A stretch of DNA of 64,000 nt, taken from Synechococcus sp. AG-670-B23. GTDB taxonomy: Bacteria > Cyanobacteriota > Cyanobacteriia > PCC-6307 > Cyanobiaceae. Positions 36,749 to 45,730 of this stretch are shown in pieces (the stretch's first letter is position 1; every line of letters starts with the position of its first letter). The stretch lies in contig QCSL01000003.1 of NCBI GenBank assembly GCA_003209165.1, positions 19,032 through 83,031 of the forward strand. The letters are read 5' to 3'. The notes under the pieces were generated by a model. That model did not search any database. It was not told where the DNA came from and saw only the letters and a program-made list of their open reading frames with translations. The position numbers were made by a program, and so were the translations under genes.

Positions 36749-37315
36749 GTGTCGCTGATCTCCCGTCTCCGTGCCGTCGTCGCTGGCGATGACTATCTCG
36801 ATGGCGAATTGGATGACTTCGCCTACGACGACGAGCAAGATGATCAGGACCAGCGGGCCATGCAGGCAGATGGTGGTGCGTTGGCAACCATCGGTGACTC
36901 CAACCCGTTTGATCTCGGTGGTGATCTGCCTGGATCTAACGTGATCGGCATGCCCGGCATCAGCCAAGCTGCGTCCGAGGTGAATGTGATGGAACCCCGC
37001 AGCTTCGATGAAATGCCTCGGGCCATTCAGGCTCTGAGGGAGCGCAAGACCGTCATCCTCAATCTCACGATGATGGAGCCTGACCAGGCACAACGTGCAG
37101 TTGACTTCGTCGCTGGTGGCACCTTCGCGATTGATGGTCACCAGGAGCGCGTCGGCGAGAGCATCTTCCTGTTCGCCCCCAGCTGCGTCACCGTCACCAA
37201 TATGGGTCAAGACGAAGCATCAGCTCCAACGGTGGTAAGCCGTGAGGTCGATGTAGCGGACGTCGACGAATCCTCCAGTGCACCGTCGCCTGCCTGGGGA
37301 GCCGCCGCTCTCTGA
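36749..37315 (+). CDS. sepF: cell division protein SepF
   Basis: A 188-residue protein from GTG 36749. The N-terminal '[15 protein letters not shown]' is the amphipathic membrane-binding helix, residues 16-80 are an acidic linker, and about 85-160 form the SepF core: '[25 protein letters not shown]', '[19 protein letters not shown]', 'GESIFLFAP'. SepF (Cdv2 in cyanobacteria) links FtsZ to the membrane at the division site. It sits between pipY and proC with short gaps. Confidence 0.93.
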   Translation: MSLISRLRAVVAGDDYLDGELDDFAYDDEQDDQDQRAMQADGGALATIGDSNPFDLGGDLPGSNVIGMPGISQAASEVNVMEPRSFDEMPRAIQALRERKTVILNLTMMEPDQAQRAVDFVAGGTFAIDGHQERVGESIFLFAPSCVTVTNMGQDEASAPTVVSREVDVADVDESSSAPSPAWGAAAL

Positions 37316-37323
37316 ACGTCTCC

Positions 37324-38136
37324 GTGCAGCCCGCTTTCGGTGTGATCGGCCTGGGCCGCATGGCTCAAGCCCTTGTGATCCCTCTCTTGGAGAGTGGGCG
37401 GATTCGGGCCGACCAGCTGTTAGCTGTTGTTGGAGGTTCCGGCTCCCTCGGGCAACGTCGTCAGGCCTTACCAGCTGGTATCAGCTTGGTGGCCGCAGAC
37501 GATCCTTCAGCCCAACGGGTCTGGACGGCGCCGGTGCAGCTGCTTGCGGTGAAGCCGCAGCAATTGGACGCCGTTGCTGCAGCTGCTGGACCAATTATTG
37601 GTCAACCGCTGCTGATCTCTGTGTTGGCGGGGGTGTCTCTAGCGCGCTTGCAGTATTTGTTTCCCGGTCATCGCTGTGTGCGGGCGGTGCCCAACACCCC
37701 TGCGCTGGTGGGAGCTGGTTTGACGGCTCTGGCCTGGGGCGAATGGATCGAGCAAGGGCAAAGGGACCAGGTGCGTCAGCTGTTCTCCGAGGTGGGGGAA
37801 GTTCTGGAGCTGGCTGAAGCCAAGCTAGATGCCTTTTTAGCTCTCACCTCTTCAGGTCCTGCCTTTGTGGCCCTGGTGGCAGAAGCCATGGCCGATGGAG
37901 CTGTTGCAGCCGGTTTGCCTAGGGATCTGGCCTTGCGGCTTAGTCACCGCACCCTTGCTGGAACGGCTGAGCTGCTGGACCGTTGCGATTTGCATCCTGC
38001 TCAGCTCAAAGACATGGTCACCTCACCAGGGGGGACCACGATCGCCGGTGTCCGTGCCTTGGAACGCATTGGTCTGCGCTCCGCCTTGATTGAGGCGGTT
38101 GTCGCGGCTGCAGAACGCAGTCGAGAGCTGGCTTAG
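37324..38136 (+). CDS. proC: pyrroline-5-carboxylate reductase
   Basis: A 270-residue enzyme. 'FGVIGLGRMAQALVIPLLES' is the Rossmann motif, 'RAVPNTPALVGAGLTALAWG' and 'ALTSSGPAFVALVAEAMADGAVAAGLP' are ProC motifs, and 'DMVTSPGGTTIAGVRALE' is the family signature. It makes proline from P5C with NAD(P)H. It starts at GTG 37324, 8 bases after sepF. The stop overlaps the convergent cobI stop by 4 bases. Confidence 0.95.
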   Translation: MQPAFGVIGLGRMAQALVIPLLESGRIRADQLLAVVGGSGSLGQRRQALPAGISLVAADDPSAQRVWTAPVQLLAVKPQQLDAVAAAAGPIIGQPLLISVLAGVSLARLQYLFPGHRCVRAVPNTPALVGAGLTALAWGEWIEQGQRDQVRQLFSEVGEVLELAEAKLDAFLALTSSGPAFVALVAEAMADGAVAAGLPRDLALRLSHRTLAGTAELLDRCDLHPAQLKDMVTSPGGTTIAGVRALERIGLRSALIEAVVAAAERSRELA

Positions 38137-38843
38137 GGCAACACCTCCGGCCATCCCTGACGGATAAGTAGCAGGGAGAAGTAGGGGCGGGGTTCGGCCT
38201 CAACAGCATCCGCAGGACAGATCTGCTGGTCGGGCCAGCCGACCCGTTCGGCGAACAGCGCTTGATCCAGCAAGCGGCGCTGCTTCAGTAGCGGTTGCAC
38301 CCAACTCCAGCGTCGACCCAGCTTCAGCAGGGCTAGAACCTGCCCCGCTGCCGCAGCGGTGTCCAGCACCTGCTCCAGTTCCTCAGGAGTGTCGGGACAG
38401 GGGCGTAACAGCAGTTGGTCTTGCTGCAGGGCGAGGGGCCAGAGGCCGGCAGCGGCAGCTGCTGAGCAGGAGGTGATGCCGGGAATCACGCTGATGGGAC
38501 AGTCGGGCCAGGCCTGACGAAGGGCCAGCAGCACGTAGCTGCAGCTCGCAAACAAAGATGCATCTCCTTCGCAGAGCAGCGCCACCTGATGGCCGGAACG
38601 GATGGCCTGTTGCAGCTCTTGCGCCGCTGTTTCCCAGGCGGCCCGACGCGGTTCGGAGGCTTCAACCATTGGGAATGACAGCGGCAGCCGCTGATGGTCG
38701 CTGCGGATCCAGGCGGTGGCGATTTTGGCGGCCATGCTGTTGCCCCCCGTATGTCCGACGGGGTAAGCCACCACCTCCGCGCGGCGGATGGCTTCAACGG
38801 CGGCCAGGGTGAGCAGGGAAGGATCGCCGGGGCCGACTCCCAC
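38133..38843 (-). CDS. cobI: precorrin-2 C20-methyltransferase
   Basis: A tetrapyrrole SAM methyltransferase. 'GVGPGDPSLLTLAAVEAIRRAEVVAYPVG', 'ALLCEGDASLFASCSYVLLAL' and 'VIPGITSCSAAAAAG' identify CobI/CbiL, which methylates C20 of precorrin-2 in B12 synthesis. The start is doubtful: GTG 38843 falls inside the first strand, directly before 'GVGPGDP'. The frame stays open upstream ('TTTGGLTLV') but has no ATG, GTG or TTG before the divergent mtnD, so a CTG or ATC start, or a true short N-terminus, must be assumed. Confidence 0.88.
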   Translation of the reverse strand: MGVGPGDPSLLTLAAVEAIRRAEVVAYPVGHTGGNSMAAKIATAWIRSDHQRLPLSFPMVEASEPRRAAWETAAQELQQAIRSGHQVALLCEGDASLFASCSYVLLALRQAWPDCPISVIPGITSCSAAAAAGLWPLALQQDQLLLRPCPDTPEELEQVLDTAAAAGQVLALLKLGRRWSWVQPLLKQRRLLDQALFAERVGWPDQQICPADAVEAEPRPYFSLLLIRQGWPEVLP

Positions 38844-38911
38844 CAGCGTGAGACCCCCAGTCGTGGTGGGATCGATGATGGTCAGCAGTCGATGCGCCCG
38901 GGGTCCAGACG

Positions 38912-39472
38912 ATGAGTCGTCTCAGCATCTTTCCAGACGAAACCGCAACCAATACCCCGGACGGGCTTGTGCTCCAGCTGGACAGCCGCGATCCAGCGGT
39001 GATTCAGGCGGAGCTCAGCCGTCGGGGCATCGGATTTGAACATTGGCCAGCGGAGCAGGGCCTGCCAGAGGGTGCCGATCAGGCCAGCATCCTTGAGGCC
39101 TATGCCGGCGCAATTGCTCGGGTTCAATGCGATGGCGGCTACGCCACGGTCGATGCGATTCGGATGACCCCGGATCATCACGATCGTGAGCTCCTGCGCC
39201 GCAAGTTCCTGGAGGAGCACACCCATGCCGAAGACGAAGTTCGCTTCTTTGTGGAAGGGAGCGGCTTGTTTGTGCTGCACATTGGTTCCGAGGTGCTCAG
39301 CGTTCTGTGCGAAAGGGGGGATTTGATGCGGGTCCCTGCGGGGACCCGGCACTGGTTTGATATGGGCCCGCAGCCCCTGTTTTGTGCTGTGCGTTGGTTC
39401 AATAACCCCGAGGGCTGGGTCGCGCGGTACACCGGAAGCAGCATCGCTCAGCGTTTTCCAAGGCTTGACTGA
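38912..39472 (+). CDS. mtnD: acireductone dioxygenase
   Basis: A 186-residue cupin. 'EEHTHAEDEVRFFVEGSGLF' contains the HxHxxxxE metal-binding pattern and 'VPAGTRHWFDMG' the second His. Acireductone dioxygenase acts in methionine salvage; its products depend on whether Fe or Ni is bound. Other salvage genes are not adjacent. It diverges from cobI. Confidence 0.92.
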   Translation: MSRLSIFPDETATNTPDGLVLQLDSRDPAVIQAELSRRGIGFEHWPAEQGLPEGADQASILEAYAGAIARVQCDGGYATVDAIRMTPDHHDRELLRRKFLEEHTHAEDEVRFFVEGSGLFVLHIGSEVLSVLCERGDLMRVPAGTRHWFDMGPQPLFCAVRWFNNPEGWVARYTGSSIAQRFPRLD

Positions 39473-39492
39473 GGGGCTCTCAGGGCATCTTG

Positions 39493-39846
39493 ATGCGCTT
39501 CCACCGCTTCTTTGTTGCGCTGCTGCCTGGTCTGTTCCTGGCAGCACCCATCGCTTTTGCTGCCGAGGATGTTCCCTTGGCACCCGAGGCTCAACGGCGG
39601 GTTGCCGTGGTGGTGCTGGCCCGCAGAATTCGCGGATATTCCGCTATGGCCAAGGCCAGCAGCGACTGTCAGGTCGAGAGGGGTCGTCTTTCGCGCGGCT
39701 AGGCCAAGCAATCCCTGGCCATCGCGCTAGAAGAGTTGGGCATCAGTCGGGGCGTGCTGGGGAATCCCCTGGTGGTCGCCGTCAGCCCTCGCCTTCAGCG
39801 CCTGCTGGATGACAGGTGTGTTCTGGATCCCATGAAGGAGGCTTAA
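39493..39846 (+). pseudogene. secreted small protein interrupted by an in-frame TAG
   Basis: ATG 39493 opens a frame with a clear signal peptide ('FFVALLPGLFLAAPIAFAAED'). After residue 69 ('GRLSRG') there is a TAG at 39700, and the same frame runs on 'AKQSLAIALEELGISRGVL' to a TAA at 39844. The two halves together make 117 codons of coherent coding sequence, so a CAG-to-TAG change is the simplest explanation. I do not recognise the family. The truncated 69-residue secreted part could still be made. Confidence 0.65.
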
Positions 39847-39973
39847 GCGCTGCAGCTTGCTGAAAACGAACTCTGAGGCTTTTCTCGAGTTGGGTCTCAA
39901 AGGGTCACGGTGAGAGCGCTAGTTTCTATTTTCTCAGTGAATAAAACCGCCCATAGGGTTCCAGCCTTTTGGT

Positions 39974-40608
39974 TTGGCTTATGTGGTAGTTCGGTCTTGT
40001 CTCGCGCTGAAGCTGCTGGCGCTGTTGGCAGTGCCCTGTTCTGCGGCTGAGATGGATCTGGCCTCTGCATCCACCTCTCAATCGACGGATGAGTCGGTCT
40101 TGGTGCTGAACCTCACCACGCGATCACTCCCGCGCACAGGCGATCCCATCTGGAGTCTGCGTCTTGAAACTCCGGGCAAGCCTGTGCAGCACTTCGATGC
40201 CGTTAGTGGTCGGGCCTACCTTCAGAACGCCGGTCGCCATCGTTCCGGCACCCGTGTGCCGCTTCCTGCCGGTCGCTCAGCCTTGGACCTGTGGAGCCCC
40301 TGGGTCCTGCTGATCCGAGTGATCTCGGGCCGATCTGTATCGGGATTTCACCGCAGTTCCCCACTTGTCGAGGCCATTTTGGCATTCATCTCGACCCCAG
40401 TGCTAACCGCAATGCCAAAAGTGACAAGCTGGGCTGTGTTGGCTTGATTCGCTGGGACCATATGCAGGCTCTGGCGGGTCTTGTGCAGCGCCTTAATGTC
40501 CAAAGATTGGTGATGAGGGGGATATGTTCTCAGATTGGGGCTTCAGTTGGGGCGGCTGGTTGGACAACCGTCGGGGTGAGTGGTGGCTGCTGGTCCAGCT
40601 ACTGCTGA
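39974..40608 (+). pseudogene. frameshifted L,D-transpeptidase-like secreted protein
   Basis: The first frame has a signal peptide ('ALKLLALLAVPCSAAEM') and then 'DPIWSLRLETPGKPVQHFDAVSGRAYLQ' to 'VPLPAGR'. A one-base deletion near 40278 throws the rest into another frame, which reads 'SLGPVEPLGPADPSDLGPIC', then 'GHFGIHLDPSANRN' and 'KLGCVGLI'. The pattern GIHxD...GCxGL is typical of YkuD/Tlde1-like catalytic domains. Restoring one base joins both parts into a single plausible protein. The 3' end overlaps the next gene's start; where the ancestral gene ended is unclear. Confidence 0.65.
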
Positions 40609-41042
40609 TCACGGCCCATCTGCTGCCGGTCTGGCCCGCTCCGGCAAGCTTCGGGGTCTCGATGTGGCCCCAGCCCTTATTTGGGTTGGGCTTGCTGCTG
40701 CTGGCTTTTGGCCTGTTTCGGGCAATCGAGGCATTTCGTTGCCTTGGGGCCAGCCTTTCGCCGCTGCCGGCGCCCAAGCCGTCGAATCAGCTGATCGCCA
40801 CGGGCGCATATGCCATCTGCCGACATCCCTTATACCGGGCTGTTTTGCAGTGTTCTGCAGGAGTGGTACTAACCACAGGCAGCTTGCTGCATCTGTTGCT
40901 GTTGTTCAGCCTTGCTGTGGTGCTGCGGGGCAAAGCCCGCTTAGAGGAGCAGGGTTTAAGGGCGGTGCATCCGGATTACGGCCAATACGCCACTGACACT
41001 CCGGCGATTGTGGGCTGGGTTCCTGGGTTGGATTGGCGCTGA
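40524..41042 (+). CDS. isoprenylcysteine carboxyl methyltransferase (ICMT)-like membrane protein
   Basis: A 172-residue membrane protein with about four helices. 'LIATGAYAICRHPLYRAVL' is the conserved RHPxY motif of the ICMT/PEMT family, and 'RGKARLEEQGLRAVHPDYGQY' is the C-terminal EE...YxxY segment. These proteins methylate small lipophilic or carboxyl substrates with SAM. The bacterial substrate is unknown. It follows the decayed gene and converges with the GT4 gene. Confidence 0.8.
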   Translation: MFSDWGFSWGGWLDNRRGEWWLLVQLLLITAHLLPVWPAPASFGVSMWPQPLFGLGLLLLAFGLFRAIEAFRCLGASLSPLPAPKPSNQLIATGAYAICRHPLYRAVLQCSAGVVLTTGSLLHLLLLFSLAVVLRGKARLEEQGLRAVHPDYGQYATDTPAIVGWVPGLDWR

Positions 41043-41052
41043 GGGGCAGGGT

Positions 41053-42222
41053 TCAGGCAGCAACCCTGCTTGTCAGCATCAGGTCAGCGTAGAGCTGTTC
41101 TAAGGCATCGATGTTGCTTGAAATCGTGTAGCGCTCCAAGGCACGGATGCGGGCTGCGCGGCCTAATTCCTTCGTCAGCACAGGCTGGTCTCTGAGCACC
41201 GGCAGCAGCGTTCGCAACTGGGTGGTGACGCCCTGGGTGCTCAGCACGATCCCCGCCCCCTGCTCCAGCACTTCGCCATCTGCACCGGCATCTGTGGCCA
41301 CGCATGCTGTTCCGGTGGCCATCGCCTCCAGTAAGGCCAGCGAGAGGCCCTCCACGAGGCTCGGCAGGATGAACACTTCAGCGCACTGAAGCAGGGCAAC
41401 CCGGGTGTCCAAGTCCGGCTCATGGCCCCACCAGAGGATCCGATCGTCGTTGAACTGGTTCATCAGGCTGTTGCGCAGCGGGCCGTCGCCGACGATCACC
41501 AACCGACAGCCCTCCGGTGAGACAAGGCGCCAGGCCCTCAGAAGGGCCTCGACGTTCTTTTCCGTCGCCAGGCGCCCCATGTAGAGGACGATCCGTTCCC
41601 GGCCCAGTCGTTGGCGCACCTGTTGATGCATTAGCGAAAGGGTGCCGGGAGGTGTGGGGCACCAGCGGTCGGTATCCACACCATTGGGAATCACCGTCAG
41701 ACGGTCGTCAGGAACGCCGAGGCGCTCGAGAAAATCCGCCTGGAGCTGTGAAAACACGATCACACGGTCGTAGCGGGCCAGGGCTGGTGCATACAGCTGG
41801 TATGTGAGCTGCTGGGTTCCTGCCGTGAGGTTGCGTAGCCCTGCATCGAAGGGGGGGTGAAAGGTGGCCACCAGGGGGACGCCTAGCTGCTGACAGAGTT
41901 CCGGCAGGCGGAAGTCCAGGGGGGAAAGGGTGAGGCTGGCGTGCACCAGGTCTGGCTGCAGCCGCTCGAGGGATTCCCTCAACTCCCGTTGCGCCCCAGG
42001 GGAGGGGATTGTGTAAACCTGCGATTTGACCAGATAGGGCAGGCTGACATCGGGATCGTTTGCCAGTAGTGAGGTGTTGTCGCGCTCGGGGCTGCGCGGG
42101 TTATCGAAATGGATGAAGTGCACCTGGTGCCCGCGTTTGCGCAGCGCTTCTGTGGTGCTGATCCCGTAGGACACATTCCCGCAGAAGGGGGACTTCTTGC
42201 CGAGCCACGCAATCTGCGCCAA
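41053..42222 (-). CDS. GT4-family glycosyltransferase
   Basis: A 389-residue GT-B enzyme. The N-terminus 'QIAWLGKKSPFCGNVSYGI' is distinctive; 'LVATFHPPFDAGLRNL', 'VIPNGVDTDRWCP', 'VLYMGRLATEKNVEALLRAW' and 'PSLVEGLSLALLEAMATGTACVAT' are GT4 motifs with the EGLSLALLE retaining-enzyme signature. I recall a similar N-terminus in cyanobacterial DgdA-type digalactolipid synthases, so a role in galactolipid synthesis is possible but unproven. It precedes no obvious partner gene. Confidence 0.85.
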   Translation of the reverse strand: MAQIAWLGKKSPFCGNVSYGISTTEALRKRGHQVHFIHFDNPRSPERDNTSLLANDPDVSLPYLVKSQVYTIPSPGAQRELRESLERLQPDLVHASLTLSPLDFRLPELCQQLGVPLVATFHPPFDAGLRNLTAGTQQLTYQLYAPALARYDRVIVFSQLQADFLERLGVPDDRLTVIPNGVDTDRWCPTPPGTLSLMHQQVRQRLGRERIVLYMGRLATEKNVEALLRAWRLVSPEGCRLVIVGDGPLRNSLMNQFNDDRILWWGHEPDLDTRVALLQCAEVFILPSLVEGLSLALLEAMATGTACVATDAGADGEVLEQGAGIVLSTQGVTTQLRTLLPVLRDQPVLTKELGRAARIRALERYTISSNIDALEQLYADLMLTSRVAA

Positions 42223-42254
42223 GGGTGTTGGGCCTCCTCAGGCGAACCGGCAAA

Positions 42255-43634
42255 TTAGCAGCGTTGCCACGGCCGTTCGATCAACGCCGCCCCCAACGCC
42301 AATCCAGCCAGCAGCAAAAGCACAGGTTGAAGGCCGATGCTGCTCACCAAGGTGCCCGCCAGTACTAGCGGCAGACTCAGGGCGATGTTGATCAGGTTGT
42401 TCTGGAGTCCGAACACCTTGCCGCGCTCGGTTTCGGGTGTTTCCTCTTGAATCGTGGTCTGCGCTGGAATCGCCACCAGAGCTGCCCCGATGCCGAGGAT
42501 CCCGCAGAGGCTCAGGGTGAAGACAAGGGATCCCCTCAGTTGGCTGAGGAGTACTAAGGTCCAGGTAATGGTGCCTAGGCCTGTCGCCGTGAGTCTGCGG
42601 CGGCTGAACCGATGGCCCAGCTGGGCCATCACCACAGCTCCTGTCGCCATGCCCATACCGCTCATGGCCAGCAGGGCGCCAAATCCTGAGGGCCCTAGGT
42701 TGTCGATGAGTGCAGCCAGCTGGAGCGCCAACACGTAGAGCGCCGCCAACAGGCTGTAGAGCAGCACCAGATGAATCATGGCGCCCCGGACCGATGGGAC
42801 CCGGCGCAGCACCTGCAGTCCTTCACCGATCTCCGTCCACACCGAGGTGTTGGAGGCGGGCTTGGGGGCTTCCTGGAGCTTCAGGCGCGACAGGCTGAGG
42901 GCCGCGAGGCCGTAACAGAGCGGAAGCAGCACAAATTCGCCGCCATCGATGCCGAGGGTCGCCAGGCTGCTGTGCAGGCCGCGAAGAATCGGTTCCCCCA
43001 GCGCGAAGCCAAGGATCGTGGCTCCCATGCTGGTGGCCTGATAGAGGGAATTGGCTGCCAGGAGGTGTTCACCCGGCACCACCACAGGAATGGTGGCCTG
43101 TTCCGATGGGGCGAAAAACTGGGTCAGGATCGACTCCATGAAGGTCATTCCAACCAGGCCCCAATAGCCCCAGGGGAGACCTAGCCAGATGGGCCCTGGC
43201 AGCAGACAAAGCGGCGCAAATACCACCAGTAGGGCACGGATGGCATTGCTGGCGACCATAACCCGACGCTTGGGCCAGCGGTCAGCCCAAACCCCAGCGA
43301 CAGTTCCCAGCAGCATGGCCGGGATGGTGTTGGCCACAAAGATCCCTGTGGCCAGCAGGGTAATTACTTGTGTGCGTGTGCTGATGTCCAGGCCGTAATC
43401 CGACGCCATCTCCGCAAGTACGCCACTCCCTTGACCCTTCAGCAGCAAGTTCTGATCGATCAGGAAGACCATCAGCACGATGTAGAACTTGTCCGCCAGC
43501 TGGGAGAAGATCTGGCCCAGCCATAGCTTGCGGAAATCGTCTAGTCGCAGCACGGCTTCTAGGCCGCGCTTCCCATCGGGATTACTGCCGGTGGGCAGTG
43601 CGGGTTCAGGGGTGGTGAGGCTGGGTCCGCTCAA
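42255..43634 (-). CDS. major facilitator superfamily transporter
   Basis: A 459-residue protein with about 12 TM helices. 'FRKLWLGQIFSQLADKFYIVLMVFL' is the first helix, 'GVWADRWPKRRVMVASNAIRALL' the MFS loop 2-3 motif, and 'MGMATGAVVMAQLGHRFSRRRL' its repeat in the second half. The layout fits the DHA3/MFS_3 group of drug or metabolite exporters. The first 25 residues are polar and Pro-rich. Substrate is unknown. It lies 28 bases downstream of recO on the same strand. Confidence 0.85.
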   Translation of the reverse strand: MSGPSLTTPEPALPTGSNPDGKRGLEAVLRLDDFRKLWLGQIFSQLADKFYIVLMVFLIDQNLLLKGQGSGVLAEMASDYGLDISTRTQVITLLATGIFVANTIPAMLLGTVAGVWADRWPKRRVMVASNAIRALLVVFAPLCLLPGPIWLGLPWGYWGLVGMTFMESILTQFFAPSEQATIPVVVPGEHLLAANSLYQATSMGATILGFALGEPILRGLHSSLATLGIDGGEFVLLPLCYGLAALSLSRLKLQEAPKPASNTSVWTEIGEGLQVLRRVPSVRGAMIHLVLLYSLLAALYVLALQLAALIDNLGPSGFGALLAMSGMGMATGAVVMAQLGHRFSRRRLTATGLGTITWTLVLLSQLRGSLVFTLSLCGILGIGAALVAIPAQTTIQEETPETERGKVFGLQNNLINIALSLPLVLAGTLVSSIGLQPVLLLLAGLALGAALIERPWQRC

Positions 43635-43662
43635 GGGGAAGTTGCATCGCGGCCATGATGGC

Positions 43663-44436
43663 TTACGCCCCTGCCAGCAGCGTCTCTCGCAGCATGGCCA
43701 GGGCTTTGCTGGGTCGGTTCAGATGCGTTCGGCTCCAGATCTCGATGACCCGGAGCAGCCGGCGCCATACGGTGGGGGGACCCATCAGCTCACCGTCCTG
43801 GCGACGAGGCAGTTCGGCACGGGTCAGCCGTTGGAGCAGGGCCAGTTCGGATGCATTCAGCTGGATTGCTGCCCCAGGTTGCTCGTCGATTGCGAAGCCG
43901 TCCTGTGGCAGCAGGCTGCAGCGCCAGTCCCATTGACCCAGCGGCGGGTCCAGGGCATCGCCGCTCAGGCAGCAGGTCTGCAACGGCAGTCCATAACCGC
44001 CCAGGGTGAGCAGATGGATGCAGGCTTGGACTGTTCCGGCCAGCACCAGTTCCGGATGAGCTCGGTGTGCCTCCAGACGTTCGAGGTGCAGTTGCATGGT
44101 GGCCAGCAATCCCTCTACGGGGTCTTGGGCCGCCAGTTGAAGGCATAGGTCACAGAGAGCCTGCGCCGCAGCCAGGGTTTCCAGCTGCTCTCCGAGCCCG
44201 GAGAAACTACGCAGCACCCGCAGTTGTCGCACCCTGGCCAGACGACTGCGTCCTCCCACCTGCAGTTCCAACAGGGTGAGGGGGGCCGCGGCGGCCAGGC
44301 TGCTCTTGGGTCTGCGCGCTCCAGGAACGGCGAAGCGACTGACGCCTTCTGCATCACTGAGCAGGCTCAGTAGTCGGTCGTGCTCGCCGAGGGGCCCCAC
44401 CTTGAGGGCGAGTCCGGTGAGGCGTCGTTCTGCCAT
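43663..44436 (-). CDS. recO: DNA repair protein RecO
   Basis: A 257-residue protein. 'LTGLALKVGPLGEHDRLLSLLSDAEG' is the RecO OB-fold N-terminus, 'VPGARRPKSSLAAAAPLTLLELQ' is typical, and a helical middle part follows. RecO loads RecA on SSB-coated single-stranded DNA together with RecR. The Cys in 'LQTCCLSGD' belong to the family's zinc-site region, here reduced. It directly abuts deoC with no gap. Confidence 0.9.
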   Translation of the reverse strand: MAERRLTGLALKVGPLGEHDRLLSLLSDAEGVSRFAVPGARRPKSSLAAAAPLTLLELQVGGRSRLARVRQLRVLRSFSGLGEQLETLAAAQALCDLCLQLAAQDPVEGLLATMQLHLERLEAHRAHPELVLAGTVQACIHLLTLGGYGLPLQTCCLSGDALDPPLGQWDWRCSLLPQDGFAIDEQPGAAIQLNASELALLQRLTRAELPRRQDGELMGPPTVWRRLLRVIEIWSRTHLNRPSKALAMLRETLLAGA

Positions 44437-45117
44437 CTAGGACGAGGGGCGACGCTGGGCCTGCAGCAGAGCCGGGGCGCTACTGGTGCCCAGTAGATCC
44501 GCCCCCGCCAACAGCAGCTCCCCTGCATGGCTGAGGCTATGGATGCCACCGGCCGCCTTGATTGCGCAGCGTTTGCGGATCAACTGTTTCAACTCACGGA
44601 TCTGATCGGTATGACAAGCCGGGCCAAAGCCGTTGCCGGTCTGCAATCCTGCAGCGCCAGCATCAATGGCGGCCTCCACGGCCAGCTCCAGTTGCTCGGT
44701 CTCCAGACGTGCCATGTCCAGGATGGCTCGCACGGGAAGCCCCAGGTCGCAGAGGGAGGAGAGTTCCTCTGCAAACGCGCCTGAATCGCCATTCGCCAAG
44801 GCATTGAAATCGGGAACAACATCGAGCTCCTGGGCTCCATGGCCGGCACACCACTCCGCTTCCGCCAGCTTGAGCTCTGCGGGAATCGCACCGAAGGGAA
44901 AGCCGATGGCCGCTAGCAGGCGGGGACCTGCGTCGGTCCCCCCGATGCGTTCCCGCAGAAGCGGCAACTGCCGCGGTGTGGTGCAAATGGCCCGCACGCC
45001 CTCCTGAATTCCGGAGTCGCAGAGGGCCTGAAGCTGGTCTTGGGTCATCAAGGGGTCGAGGATCGCCTGATCAAGCCGTGGCGGTAGGTCGGGAAACTCT
45101 TGGGCTGGATCAGCCAT
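44437..45117 (-). CDS. deoC: deoxyribose-phosphate aldolase homologue lacking the Schiff-base Lys
   Basis: A 226-residue TIM-barrel protein of the DeoC family. 'LDQAILDPLMTQDQLQALC', 'AAIGFPFGAIPAELKLAEA' and 'ELDVVPDFNALANGD' (Asp present) match DeoC. The segment normally FxKTSTGF reads 'GLQTGNGFG', so the Lys that forms the Schiff base is Gln. The second Lys is kept in 'AIKAAGGIHS'. The enzyme normally splits deoxyribose-5-phosphate; without the Lys that activity is doubtful. The stop abuts recO, and hpf lies just upstream on the same strand. Confidence 0.85.
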   Translation of the reverse strand: MADPAQEFPDLPPRLDQAILDPLMTQDQLQALCDSGIQEGVRAICTTPRQLPLLRERIGGTDAGPRLLAAIGFPFGAIPAELKLAEAEWCAGHGAQELDVVPDFNALANGDSGAFAEELSSLCDLGLPVRAILDMARLETEQLELAVEAAIDAGAAGLQTGNGFGPACHTDQIRELKQLIRKRCAIKAAGGIHSLSHAGELLLAGADLLGTSSAPALLQAQRRPSS

Positions 45118-45131
45118 GGCAGGCCAGGGGG

Positions 45132-45719
45132 TCAGTCACGAGCCTGAATCACGCCATACCCTCCGTGGTTGCGTCGGTAGATCACCTGCAGTTGATCGCT
45201 TTCCTTCTCCCGAAATAGGTAAAAGTCGTGGTCGATCAGATCCAATTGTCGGAGAGCCTCATCCAAGCCCATGGGGGGCATGGCGAAGTATTTGCGTCGC
45301 ACACCTGGGTTCGGCAGTTCCGCTTCACGCCCCTGCAGCAGGGACTCCTCAACGGGGGATTCATTGTTGAGCACATCCGTGCTGGGGGTGTGGCTGGCGC
45401 TGTGGCCGTGGCTGTGGTGGTGATCGCTGTGGCGTTCCTTCCAGCGGCGCAGTTGGCGGGCCAGTTTTCCTGCGGCCAGATCGATGCTGGCGTAAAGGTT
45501 TTCACTGCATTCTTGGGCCCGGATCACCGTGCCTTTGGCAAAGACCGTCACTTCGGCGGTCTGCTGCGGCACACGGGGATTGCGGGCCACCGAGAGATGG
45601 ACGTCCGCTTCGCGAACAGCATCACTGAAGTGCGCTGTGACCCGCTCCAATTTGGTTTGGGTGTAATCCCGCAAAGCCGGCGTGATCTCTAGGTTGCGAC
45701 CATGGATCAGCAACTTCAT
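45132..45719 (-). CDS. hpf: ribosome hibernation promoting factor, long form (LrtA)
   Basis: A 195-residue protein. Residues 1-100 form the HPF/YfiA domain ('[26 protein letters not shown]' in part, '[24 protein letters not shown]'). A His-rich linker ('[12 protein letters not shown]') leads to the C-terminal dimerisation domain with '[25 protein letters not shown]'. Long HPF dimers pair 70S ribosomes into 100S particles; the cyanobacterial form LrtA is known for light-repressed transcripts. The 5' end is 11 bases from the divergent lipB start, so promoters must overlap the coding ends. Confidence 0.94.
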   Translation of the reverse strand: MKLLIHGRNLEITPALRDYTQTKLERVTAHFSDAVREADVHLSVARNPRVPQQTAEVTVFAKGTVIRAQECSENLYASIDLAAGKLARQLRRWKERHSDHHHSHGHSASHTPSTDVLNNESPVEESLLQGREAELPNPGVRRKYFAMPPMGLDEALRQLDLIDHDFYLFREKESDQLQVIYRRNHGGYGVIQARD

Positions 45720-45730
45720 GCCTCGCTCCT

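Noticed and set aside
45440-45470. His-rich segment in hpf as a possible metal-binding domain
   Set aside because: It lies in the variable linker of long-form HPF, where composition is known to drift; no further support.
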